Shown here: positions 7,149 to 14,252 of the stretch, in pieces
Layout of the letters: the number at the start of each line of letters is the position of its first letter
Position numbering within the stretch: position 1 is the stretch's first letter
Assembly (NCBI GenBank): GCA_001839685.1
Contig: MLAK01000018.1
Coordinates: forward strand, 1-14,252
Origin: Tritrichomonas foetus
Lineage: Eukaryota > Parabasalia > Tritrichomonadida > Tritrichomonadidae
Direction: 5' to 3'
Length of the DNA stretch: 14,252 nt
Translations under genes and position numbers: made by a program
Notes under the pieces: generated by a model
Databases searched by the model: none
What the model saw: only the letters and a program-made list of their open reading frames with translations
Told to the model about the DNA's origin: nothing

Positions 7149-10100
7149 TGGTGAATTAGCGAATGATGCTCAAACTCACCGTAAAGTCGCATTGTCATCG
7201 CTAATGACCAACCATGATCGAATTTCAACCCTCTCAACGAAAAGTTTACAAGCGTTAGAAAAATTAGCCGAAACCGATCAATTTTTGCCGAAATGGTTCA
7301 CCCCGCAATTACTCAGTCAGAGCCAAAAATCTCGCGATCCAAATGCAGGCTCGTCCATCGATAGAGAAAATTCGAAAACGATTTCGCAATTATATATGAT
7401 GAGACATACCGATTATGGAACTGAATTTTTACTTCGCTATAACAACGATACTTCCCCCTTTTGTTTTTGGGTCCAGGAAAATCAGTTACTCACGAATCCA
7501 TCGTTTGGACAATGCTTAGCATCATTTCGAGAAAACACTCTTGATTTCAACCAATTAAGTAGTGATACAGATTGCTCTATTCTAGTTATATCTCACAGAA
7601 AAGTTGGCGCTAATATTGAATATTTGTATCAAGTAAATACGAGAAAATTCTCTGTTTTTTTCTGGGAGACTCCTCAAAATCAAGATGAAAGCCTTGCATC
7701 TCGTTTTTACATGTATTATTTAAGAAGTGTTCCAATTGGTGTTGACGAGAAACCTGCTGAATTACCGCCTTTTGATTCAAAAGGCTTATTTCCTTACCAA
7801 AAAGATGGAGTGAGATGGCTTATCAAAAAATACATAGATAACAAACGTGTTATATTAGCTGATGAAGTTGGTCTTGGAAAAACAGCTCAATTTTTATCAT
7901 TTATTAATCATGTCAGCATACACTCGATTTTCAAAGGACCTTTTTTAATCATTGTTCATTCTGATCAACTTTATGAATGGAAACAGGCCGTTGAAGATTG
8001 GACTGATTTATATCCTTTAATTTATGACGGAAGTGAATTTCAATGTGAAGTTTTAAGGAATTATGGATTTTTAGCAATTGATCGAAATGGAATAACTGAT
8101 GAAAATTCTTTATCTTTTAATATTTTATTAGTTTCGTACGAAATATTTAATAGGGATTATGAAATATTGAGTACTTATCAATGGAGAATTTCATGTTTAG
8201 ATAATCCATCGATTATTTTTCAATCAAAAGAATTACTATTGAATCATTTTAATGCATTTTCTGATAATCATCAAGTTTTATTAATTGATAATATCTTGGA
8301 ATTTTCAAATAAGCATTTAATTCAAATATTAAATTATTTAAGTCCTGAAATTAAATGGAATGATAATCTTTTCTCTAAAAATTATCGGAAAAGAGCAAAA
8401 CAACTCCTGAAAGATTATATTTTATGTCGAACAAGATCAATTGTTGGAATTGGTCTGGATTTAAGAAAAGAATACGTTGCATTTGTCTTACCCACAAATA
8501 CACAAAAAATGATGTTTCGACTTCTTCAATTAAATGAGCTTTATAGAATTTGTCAACCAGACAATCCACATGCATTTGATTGGATGCCAACTGATCAACT
8601 TGCCCAGTCAATTTGTAATCATCCTTATTTAGTAAAGGATTCTGAATCTTATCTCTCAGCTAAAATTAATGTAGAAAAAAGGAAAAGAATGATTGGCGTT
8701 TCTTCCAAGTTTTTACTTCTTGATCGAGTTTTAACAGCAACTTTTGAAAAAAAGACTAAGGTTGCAATTTTTACACAATCAAAGAAATTTTTTGTACTTG
8801 TTGAAGATTTTTTGCAATTAAGTAATTGGAAATATTTCGTTGTAAATGATCAAATGGAAAAAATTGAAAAAGAAAGTCTCTTACAATATTTTAATTCTGA
8901 ATCTAATAATGACATTTTCATTGTTTTGTCATCAATTAATTTAACAAGCATTGAATTAACCACCGTTCAAATTATTTTATTGTTAGATCCAGATTGGAAT
9001 CCACAAACATCACTTGCAACAAATGATAATCTATTTCAAGAGCGTATTTATCCAAAAAAATATATTTTTAGAATTCTTACTTTTGGTTCAAGCGAACATG
9101 AAAAATTTGTGAATTCCTCCATCCAAAAGTATATTTGGAATTCATTAATTATTTCTGGAACTGAACCTTTAGATAACCAAATATTGGATATTATGCCTCC
9201 TGATTATAGTATTTTGACGGATCCACCTTCTGATGATATAATTAATGAATTTTATAGAGTTTCACAAATAGTTCCAGCAAATGCCCTAAGATCAATAAGA
9301 AGAGCATTGCAAGCAAAAGTCAATGTTAATTCAATTTCTGATCGAGATTTCTTACACCAAATTGGGGCAATTGCGCCTCCTTTAGGGATACCAACAACAT
9401 CTCGCACACATGAACCAAATAAACCCTTTGAGGAAGCAGAAATGCCTGTTTTGATTGATCTTTTAAAGAAATATGGATTTGGTTCTTGGAAAAAAATTTC
9501 TGAATCTACAAGCGGGCATGATTCCAATCAAATATTTGAATTTGGTTGTACAGTAATTATTTTATCATTTCGCTCAATACCAGGATGTTTTGTTCCGGAA
9601 AGTCCTGCATTGATTAGCCAGTTGAATGCAACTGTTCCAGATTTCACTCCTAATGTTTTATTTTGTCCTGAAAATAAAAATTGGGGAATTTATTTTAATG
9701 AATATCATATGTTTAATGATACACTTAGCCAAATGAGAAAGTTCCGAGATATTATTGAGGATTCTGCAAGGCCTCTTCTACAAATTCTTGAAGCTAGATG
9801 CATTTATTCCATTTGGGCTTCTCATTTTGGTCAAAATTTTTTTGTTTTTAATAAACTTCCTCCGAAAAAAGATCGAGCAACTGATCAATTATTACTTGAT
9901 CAATTTATAAATTATCAAGATATAGATTTAAATAATGAGAGAATTCAAGAAATTTTACAAACTATGAAATATGATCTTTTAATTGAACAAAAATTTGAAA
10001 TTATTCAATTTTTTAGATGGTGGTGTGAAAGTGAATTTGTTCAAGTTTTAAGAATATTTAAATCATTTGGTTATAATTATCAAGATATAAATAAATTCCA

Positions 10101-10584
10101 TGCACAAACTGGAATTTTAAGTAAAAGTACAAATGAACTTAAAAGGTTTGCAGCTGGTTTTGTTAAATCATTAACAACTGGAAATAAAATTTATCCAACT
10201 ATACATTTAATGCAAGCTGCACCTGATTATGTACAAAAATATCCAAATTTCTTTGACTGGGCAAATATTAAAGATTATGACTTTTTAGAAGTTCGATTTG
10301 TTGAAAATTTAATACAAAATCTGCGATTCACTGTTCTTCATTTTGAGAAACTTTATATCAATATTCCTTATCCATGGACTTCACGAGACTTAAAGAAGTT
10401 TTTATTGCTTCTTCTTCAATATGGGATTCAAAAATTTGATGATATATTTCATGATCCAAGTTTTTCTTTACCTGAAAGAGAAATTGCCGGAGAAAAAATC
10501 GCAATTTTTGAAAATGTTTCACAGTTTTCTCTATTCATTTCACGAATAAGAGATACTTTCGAAAATTCTTTGTTAGTAAAATAA
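7141..10584 (+). CDS. CHD-family SNF2 remodeller homologue with degenerate ATPase motifs
   Basis: A 1147-residue protein aligning by eye with CHD1/CHD3-type remodellers. Two weak chromodomain-like strips (about 94-118 with EFLLRY...FCFW, and 159-176 with EYLYQV...FFWE) precede the SNF2 core. The core starts at LFPYQKDGVRWL (216-227), with Walker A DEVGLGKTAQ (241-250), KGPFLIIV (265-272), SICNHPYL (490-497), SKFLLLDRVL (522-531), VAIFTQS (541-547) and DPDWNPQ (616-622). The Walker B DEAH position reads D354-N-P-S357, motif III TGTP reads IDNI (382-385), GGLG of motif V is missing, and motif VI RAHR reads N630-L-F-Q633. Spacing between the motifs is preserved, so these are substitutions rather than frame errors, and ATP hydrolysis is doubtful. 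C-terminal SANT/SLIDE-like segments follow at about 769-787 (LLKKYGFGSWKKI), 958-1008 and 1078-1110 (WTSRDLKKFLLLLLQYGI...DPSFSL). A nuclear chromatin or nucleosome-binding role is inferred. The start is the first in-frame ATG after stops at 7084 and 7090. Confidence 0.85.
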   Translation: MNNGELANDAQTHRKVALSSLMTNHDRISTLSTKSLQALEKLAETDQFLPKWFTPQLLSQSQKSRDPNAGSSIDRENSKTISQLYMMRHTDYGTEFLLRYNNDTSPFCFWVQENQLLTNPSFGQCLASFRENTLDFNQLSSDTDCSILVISHRKVGANIEYLYQVNTRKFSVFFWETPQNQDESLASRFYMYYLRSVPIGVDEKPAELPPFDSKGLFPYQKDGVRWLIKKYIDNKRVILADEVGLGKTAQFLSFINHVSIHSIFKGPFLIIVHSDQLYEWKQAVEDWTDLYPLIYDGSEFQCEVLRNYGFLAIDRNGITDENSLSFNILLVSYEIFNRDYEILSTYQWRISCLDNPSIIFQSKELLLNHFNAFSDNHQVLLIDNILEFSNKHLIQILNYLSPEIKWNDNLFSKNYRKRAKQLLKDYILCRTRSIVGIGLDLRKEYVAFVLPTNTQKMMFRLLQLNELYRICQPDNPHAFDWMPTDQLAQSICNHPYLVKDSESYLSAKINVEKRKRMIGVSSKFLLLDRVLTATFEKKTKVAIFTQSKKFFVLVEDFLQLSNWKYFVVNDQMEKIEKESLLQYFNSESNNDIFIVLSSINLTSIELTTVQIILLLDPDWNPQTSLATNDNLFQERIYPKKYIFRILTFGSSEHEKFVNSSIQKYIWNSLIISGTEPLDNQILDIMPPDYSILTDPPSDDIINEFYRVSQIVPANALRSIRRALQAKVNVNSISDRDFLHQIGAIAPPLGIPTTSRTHEPNKPFEEAEMPVLIDLLKKYGFGSWKKISESTSGHDSNQIFEFGCTVIILSFRSIPGCFVPESPALISQLNATVPDFTPNVLFCPENKNWGIYFNEYHMFNDTLSQMRKFRDIIEDSARPLLQILEARCIYSIWASHFGQNFFVFNKLPPKKDRATDQLLLDQFINYQDIDLNNERIQEILQTMKYDLLIEQKFEIIQFFRWWCESEFVQVLRIFKSFGYNYQDINKFHAQTGILSKSTNELKRFAAGFVKSLTTGNKIYPTIHLMQAAPDYVQKYPNFFDWANIKDYDFLEVRFVENLIQNLRFTVLHFEKLYINIPYPWTSRDLKKFLLLLLQYGIQKFDDIFHDPSFSLPEREIAGEKIAIFENVSQFSLFISRIRDTFENSLLVK

Positions 10585-10867
10585 ATAGATTATTCATTCT
10601 TATGTATTGCATTCTATTCTTCTTCGAAATAACTATTTCTTCCAGTTGATAAAAGGATTTTTTTCCCTATTCGATAATTTAATCATTTGATAATAGCTGT
10701 TGTGAAAATTAATTTCTTTGCTGAATAAAAAGGAAAACATTTGTTAATTAAAGCTTTAATTTGTTGTAAAACTTGATGCTTTAATCTCGTCACAACGAGC
10801 AAATATACAAATAACAATAACAAAATCTCAAAATTAATTCTTTATTTTCAATCATTCCACTATCAAA
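10585..10867. other. Convergent intergenic region (shared 3' flanks)
   Basis: This 283-base AT-rich stretch separates the 3' ends of the CHD-like gene (+) and the BtpA-like gene (-). The CHD stop codon is embedded in AATAAATAG, so a TAAA string of the kind linked to trichomonad polyadenylation overlaps the stop. No gene or structured RNA was seen. Confidence 0.5.
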
Positions 10868-11611
10868 TTATTTTCTTGCTTTTCGCACAGCTTTCATAAA
10901 CTTGATAACACATTTTGGTGAGACGTCCCCAACATCTTGGTGGTTATCTTTGATGTAGCTTCCAACAATTCCACCATCTGCGATTCGGAGCTGTTTTTCT
11001 GCATTTGATGGAGTCATTCCAGCACCCACAATGAGTGGAAAATCACCAATAATATTTCTAAACTCTTGAATTTTTCCGAGTTCAGTTGGAATTCCTGTTC
11101 CTGTTCCAGTCACGCAAATTGCGTCACATCTGGTCATTCCGATTTTGAGGTCCTCCTCAACAGTACGACCTGATCTGACAGGCTGGTATTTAAATCTGAC
11201 CCCGCCAATCAGGTAGATATTTGGATTGGCTTTTCGAATTTCTATGATTTTTTCATGAAGCTGTGCGTCAGCATCAGGCTTGCGGTGTCCGCAAACTGAG
11301 TCTTCCTGCACAAACTTAGCTCTATACTTGCTTGCGAGTTCAAACGATTGGGAAATGTTGCCTAATATATTCACGCCGTAAATATAATCTGGATGATGCT
11401 TGTGAAGGTGTTTAAGGACAACTTCGACATATCTCGTATGATTAAAGTAATTTTCGACAAGAACAGCGTCAACTCCATTATTGAGTAAGATTTCGATTTC
11501 TTTTAATGCGCGAGCCTTGATGTCTTCTCTCAAAGCGCCTTTCAGATGAATCATTCCCATTATTGGCTTTTTATTTGGGAAAATGCTTAAAAAATTGGGT
11601 TTTTCTGTCAT
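10868..11611 (-). CDS. BtpA/SgcQ-family TIM-barrel protein
   Basis: A 247-residue protein, close to the usual BtpA/SgcQ length of about 250-270. Family landmarks appear in barrel order: KPIMGMIHLKGAL (15-27, usual PVIGMVHLxxLPG), GVDAVLVENYF (46-56, usual GVDGxxVENF), YGVNILGN (78-85), AKFVQEDSVCGH (98-109), CDAICVTGTGTGIPTEL (162-178, usual ADAVIVSGxxTG), FPLIVGAGMTPSNAE (191-205) and ADGGIVGSYIK (211-221). BtpA was named from cyanobacterial photosystem I biogenesis and SgcQ from an E. coli sugar operon. The catalytic activity is not established, and homologues exist in some animals, so no photosynthetic role is implied. The frame stays open upstream to a GTG at 11737, but that extension is low-complexity and unlike the family. 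The ATG at 11611 lies 14 nt after a good Inr and just before the first barrel strand. It is transcribed towards the CHD-like gene. Confidence 0.87.
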   Translation of the reverse strand: MTEKPNFLSIFPNKKPIMGMIHLKGALREDIKARALKEIEILLNNGVDAVLVENYFNHTRYVEVVLKHLHKHHPDYIYGVNILGNISQSFELASKYRAKFVQEDSVCGHRKPDADAQLHEKIIEIRKANPNIYLIGGVRFKYQPVRSGRTVEEDLKIGMTRCDAICVTGTGTGIPTELGKIQEFRNIIGDFPLIVGAGMTPSNAEKQLRIADGGIVGSYIKDNHQDVGDVSPKCVIKFMKAVRKARK

Positions 11612-11622
11612 TTCGTGAAAAA

Positions 11623-11627
11623 AGTGA
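11623..11627 (-). promoter_or_regulatory. Initiator (Inr) of the BtpA-like gene
   Basis: On the minus strand TCACT, followed by a T run, matches TCA(+1)-pyrimidine-A/T, with the +1 A at 11625 and a 14-nt leader. A second TCAC at 11618-11615 would leave only 5 nt. Its position supports the ATG at 11611 over the upstream GTG. Confidence 0.55.
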
Positions 11628-13449
11628 AACGATTTTTCTGAAAACTTTTTGAAAACATATATTGTGACACTTTTCTGAATAAAATTTTGACAATTGCCAT
11701 TACATTGAATTCTATTACTTAAATTATTCTTTTTCACTCAAAAATTCAATAAAATGATGGAAAAAATTTCAAAATTTTTGAATTTTCAAAATTCAACCAA
11801 TAAAAGTTTTGCTTATGTAAAAAAAAATCAGTTGGGTATTCAAGTGAGATATACTATTATCTGCTGCACATCTGTGAGTAAGTAAGATAAATTTTTTCCC
11901 CTCATTTTGTCAAAAATTTAGAATCTAATCTGATTACATGATTGAAAATTAATCACAATAACGATGGATCATCTTCTAATATCAATTAGTGAATCAATCT
12001 TATTTTTGTTGATTTGAAGCCAGATTTAGCAAAAAAAAAAAAAAGAAAATAGAAAATGAATAGTTGAATCTGTGGATAGTATTAAAAAATATTATATAAT
12101 TGTTTCTTTGAATTTATAATAAGTCCATTTATAATAATAATAATTTGGGATGTATTATTTGAAGTCGAAAAATCCTCTATCGTTCTCATTTGGCTTCTGA
12201 AAAAGTCATTTCCAATTGAATTTTTGATATATCTGTCGAAAAAAATGAATTGGATTGTCGAATTCGACAAAATAGGAGGAAAAAAATTGTGAGATATAAG
12301 TGATATGTTTTTCAATTGAAAAAAAGAGAATGATGTGATATGATCAGTTCGGTGATATGCTCTCAATGATGTGATTTTTTTTTTTAGGCATTTACAAAAA
12401 TTTTTTCTCGAAAATCTGGTTGTAGAGAAGATATACAATCATAATTATTCCATGCTATCAGATCACTAAACATTTAAATTTGAATTTNTCTCTGTTATTC
12501 TGCATGATATTCTTCTTTTTTTGATATATTTCTTTTATTAAAATATCTGTTGACATTGGAGATATAGTAACCAATTATTTATTCCATAAATTCATTATTT
12601 TATATTCATTCGGATTTTTCATAATCAANTAATGAAAAAGTTCACCTTACTGTCATTAAAAAGTTATCATTTACGTGATTATAGAACATATGAAGCTTAG
12701 CATCTTTTAATATTTGCATAAACTGATGTATTACATATATTTACCGTGATAATAATAAACTATTTTCAGGAAGCCATCAAGATATTTTAAAATTACAATT
12801 ATGTTAATTGAATATGTTATTCATTCAAAAAGTGTATTTTTTGGGAAACACGAATATCTTTTTATTTATTTGACAAATTTCTTTGAAAATGAGGATACTA
12901 TAATAATAGCATTTAGTGATTNTAAAATAAGAATAATGGAAAATAATAATATTCAATTTTAAATTATTTCTTAATTGGAACAAAAGATGATTAAAAAGAT
13001 TTTCATTTCATTTTCCTGCTCATTAAAACTAAGTGAGATTGTATTCAATCACCAATATGAATGCAAACATGATTCTTTAAAAATTTCATAAATTGAAATG
13101 TACAATAATATATTTCCTACTGAATGAACGTATATTAGTGNNACGAGATGAAAGAAAAGCAACTGTTCATCTACTAGTTCTATCTTTGATCGGGTTTTGA
13201 CAATAAATATTTCTCTTCGAGATGATACCCNATTCGGATTCATTAAGAAAAAGTTATCTATCATACTATTCAATTTTTACAAATTTTACAAGTTTTTTTT
13301 CAAAAAGTAATTTTTCACATTTTTCAATAATTATTATTATTCAAATTCAAATTGAAAATTCTGNTAAANTTGCCGGTTTATCTNGAGTCATTTCATTATT
13401 AGTTTTTCGGTCTTTCCTTCTTTCTAGAAGACCNTTATATAAGACTTCA
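11628..13449. other. Long AT-rich region with scattered ambiguous bases, no supportable gene
   Basis: About 1.8 kb with A and T homopolymers (for example near 12031 and 12376) and many short TAATAATA tracts. The only open frames are low-complexity, rich in Ile/Phe/Asn/Ser, and begin at non-ATG codons; they look like chance frames in AT-rich DNA. No tRNA, snRNA or intron signature was recognised. Ten of the window's eleven N characters fall here (12488, 12629, 12922, 13141-13142, 13231, 13364, 13369, 13384, 13434), becoming denser towards the right. It probably contains the BtpA promoter region at its left end and the upstream region of the small repeat protein at its right end. Confidence 0.55.
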
Positions 13450-13839
13450 ATGAATCAGCGCCAACTACCTATACCATTTCCAATNACGAATCAATTCAAC
13501 GAGCAACATCCACAGCGACAATTTTATCCAATTCCGGATTTTGGACAACAATTTCAACCACAGCCACAACAACAACAGCCGTTTAATCAATATATTCGAA
13601 ACGGATTCGGCGCACAAGAATGGCGTGGTCCACCAAATGTTGATGAATTTCAATATCAGCAACAATTCCAACCACAGCCACAACAACAACAGCCATTTAA
13701 TCAATATATTCGAAACGGATTCGGCGCACAAGAATGGCGTGGAGGCCCACCGAATGTTGATGAATTTAATTTTCATCAACACCAGGCTCCACGCCGACAA
13801 TTTCAACCACAGCCACAACAACAACAGCCATTTATTTAA
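13450..13839 (+). CDS. Small proline/glutamine-rich tandem-repeat protein, function unknown
   Basis: An ORF of 129 residues. After a 32-residue lead rich in Gln, Pro and Phe comes a 38-residue repeat with three landmarks: a Q/P block (FQPQPQQQQPF), NQYIRNGFGAQEWRG, and PPNVDEF. A second copy has seven extra residues, and a third stops after the Q/P block. No signal peptide, membrane segment or catalytic motif is visible, and the composition suggests a disordered, prion-like or adhesive protein. The frame is open back to an ATG at 13222, but that part translates as T-run low complexity with several unknown bases, so I start at 13450. An Inr-like TCATT at 13388-13392 lies 60 bases upstream. One base within the ORF (13485) is ambiguous. 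I do not recognise the family; it could also be a recently formed or non-coding repeat. Confidence 0.5.
   Translation: MNQRQLPIPFPXTNQFNEQHPQRQFYPIPDFGQQFQPQPQQQQPFNQYIRNGFGAQEWRGPPNVDEFQYQQQFQPQPQQQQPFNQYIRNGFGAQEWRGGPPNVDEFNFHQHQAPRRQFQPQPQQQQPFI
13546..13836 (+). repeat. In-frame tandem repeat of 114 and 135 bp plus partial third copy
   Basis: Unit 1 is 13546-13659 (114 bp, 38 codons), unit 2 is 13660-13794 (135 bp, 45 codons) and unit 3 is 13795-13836 (partial). Units 1 and 2 are nearly identical in DNA through the CAGCCACAACAACAACAGCC block and the following NQYIRNGFGAQEWRG segment, with one visible difference at a third codon position. That points to recent duplication. All length differences are multiples of three. 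Confidence 0.85.
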
Positions 13840-13874
13840 GCTGGAATTAATGATGGGAAAAAAAAAAACTCACT

Positions 13875-13969
13875 CTCCCTCCCACGCGCTGCGCGCCCTC
13901 CCGGTCGGCTCGTCTATTAAATGAAACTTTAATTTTAAACTTTACTGAACCAGTGATCCAGTGAACCAG
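13875..13969 (+). repeat. Left terminal inverted repeat
   Basis: Starts CTCCCTCCCACGCGCTGCGC and ends GTGAACCAG. It contains a short GC hairpin (CGCG-CTG-CGCG) near the tip and the 8-bp direct repeats AACCAGTG, ATCCAGTG, AACCAG(CT) at its inner end (13948-13971). Confidence 0.9.
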
Positions 13970-14020
13970 CTGGATCAATTTCATTCGAGGGGTCTACCTA
14001 AAAAATTAATTACCGTTCTT

Positions 14021-14050
14021 TATATAGAGTTCTTATATATAGAGTTCTTA
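14021..14050 (+). repeat. Exact 15-bp tandem duplication inside the element
   Basis: TATATAGAGTTCTTA occurs twice back to back (14021-14035 and 14036-14050). It is followed by further degenerate TTATATAACA-like copies up to about 14100. It is simple AT-rich repetition in the central part of the inverted-repeat element. Confidence 0.85.
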
Positions 14051-14157
14051 TTATATAACATTATTATATATAACACTATTATATAGAGCCTTCTTATATA
14101 AGGAAGTTTGATAAAAGAAAAAAAATGTGGACCGTCTTTATATCGAACTTTGTTCCA

Positions 14158-14252
14158 CTGGTTCACTGGATCACTGGTTCAGTAAAGTTTAAAATTAAAG
14201 TTTCATTTAATAGACGAGCCGACCGGGAGGGCGCGCAGCGCGTGGGAGGGAG
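14158..14252 (-). repeat. Right terminal inverted repeat
   Basis: Exact reverse complement of the left arm. Three tandem 8-mers, CACTGGTT, CACTGGAT and CACTGGTT, lie at 14156-14179, overlapping the inner boundary of the arm. The arm may continue beyond the window. Confidence 0.9.

Larger units (their letters stand above)
13875..14252. mobile_element. Fold-back/MITE-like element with perfect 95-bp terminal inverted repeats (right end at window edge)
   Basis: The left arm, 13875-13969, is the exact reverse complement of the right arm, 14158-14252, and encloses 188 bp of AT-rich DNA with no coding capacity. The outer 40 bp of each arm are strongly G+C-rich (about 80% by my count), in sharp contrast with the rest of the window; the inner 55 bp are AT-rich. 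The size, long perfect arms and lack of a gene fit a miniature inverted-repeat transposable element or a solo fold-back piece of a larger DNA transposon. The arm reaches the last base of the window, so the true right boundary and any target-site duplication cannot be seen. Confidence 0.75.

Noticed and set aside
11612..11737. GTG-initiated 42-residue extension of the BtpA-like protein
   Set aside because: Low-complexity, outside the family domain, and it would place the Inr-like TCACT inside the coding region.
12082..12438. 118-residue open frame on the minus strand
   Set aside because: It begins with TTG, has Ile/Asn/Phe-rich low-complexity composition, and shows no family motif; likely chance in AT-rich DNA.
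13049..13273. Minus-strand open frame across ambiguous bases
   Set aside because: Non-ATG start, unknown residues, low complexity, no recognisable domain.
13222..13449. N-terminal extension of the P/Q repeat protein, with an apparent hydrophobic stretch
   Set aside because: Translation of T-rich and ATT-repeat DNA with several N; the Ile run resembles an artefact rather than a signal or membrane segment, though it is not excluded.
13875..13914. Resemblance of the GC-rich tips to parvovirus-type hairpin termini
   Set aside because: Only a general likeness (CTCCCT and GCGC tracts). There is no parvoviral gene, the arms are simple inverted repeats around an AT-rich core, and the host context is a protist.
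13465..13924. Alternative frames on both strands over the P/Q repeat (Leu/Trp-rich and His/Asn/Ser-rich)
   Set aside because: They are shadows of the tandem repeat; any frame of a 3n-length repeat stays open. The Q/P frame has the best start context and protein-like variation.

Overview
The window looks like nuclear DNA from a low-G+C, gene-dense, intron-poor protist. My best guess is a parabasalid close to Tritrichomonas/Trichomonas. The reasons are: every recognisable gene is eukaryotic in type or has known eukaryotic relatives; the long genes run uninterrupted and I saw no plausible intron; intergenic gaps are short and AT-rich; and two of the clearest starts follow a TCA-pyrimidine-A/T element by 14-17 bases, as the initiator (Inr) does in trichomonads. 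The species-level guess is inference, made without any search.

Layout. Positions 1-102 hold a possible 3' end of an unidentified + strand gene. A TPR protein of the Cyc8/UTX corepressor type (246-1574) and a small DHHC palmitoyltransferase (1736-2518) follow. After a 524-base AT-rich gap comes a full-length Raptor homologue (3043-6930), the scaffold of TOR complex 1. Next is a large CHD-family chromatin-remodeller homologue (7141-10584) that keeps its Walker A motif but has lost the Walker B glutamate, motif III and the motif VI arginines. A BtpA/SgcQ-family TIM-barrel gene lies on the - strand (10868-11611), convergent with the CHD gene. About 1.8 kb of AT-rich DNA without a supportable gene follows and carries scattered ambiguous bases. 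The window ends with a small proline/glutamine-rich repeat protein (13450-13839) and, 35 bases further on, a fold-back element with perfect 95-bp terminal inverted repeats (13875-14252) that runs into the window edge.

Starts. Eukaryotic translation needs ATG, so I placed the starts of the TPR, DHHC and BtpA genes at the first in-frame ATG rather than at upstream GTG/TTG codons (246, 1736 and 11611).

How the genes relate. They are independent eukaryotic transcription units, not an operon. Two of them (the Cyc8/UTX-like TPR protein and the CHD-like protein) point to chromatin and transcription control. Raptor points to nutrient/growth signalling, and the DHHC enzyme to membrane-protein lipidation. 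The most interesting items are the apparent pseudo-ATPase CHD protein, the Raptor whose caspase-like His is a Tyr, and the compact inverted-repeat element with nested 8-bp direct repeats.
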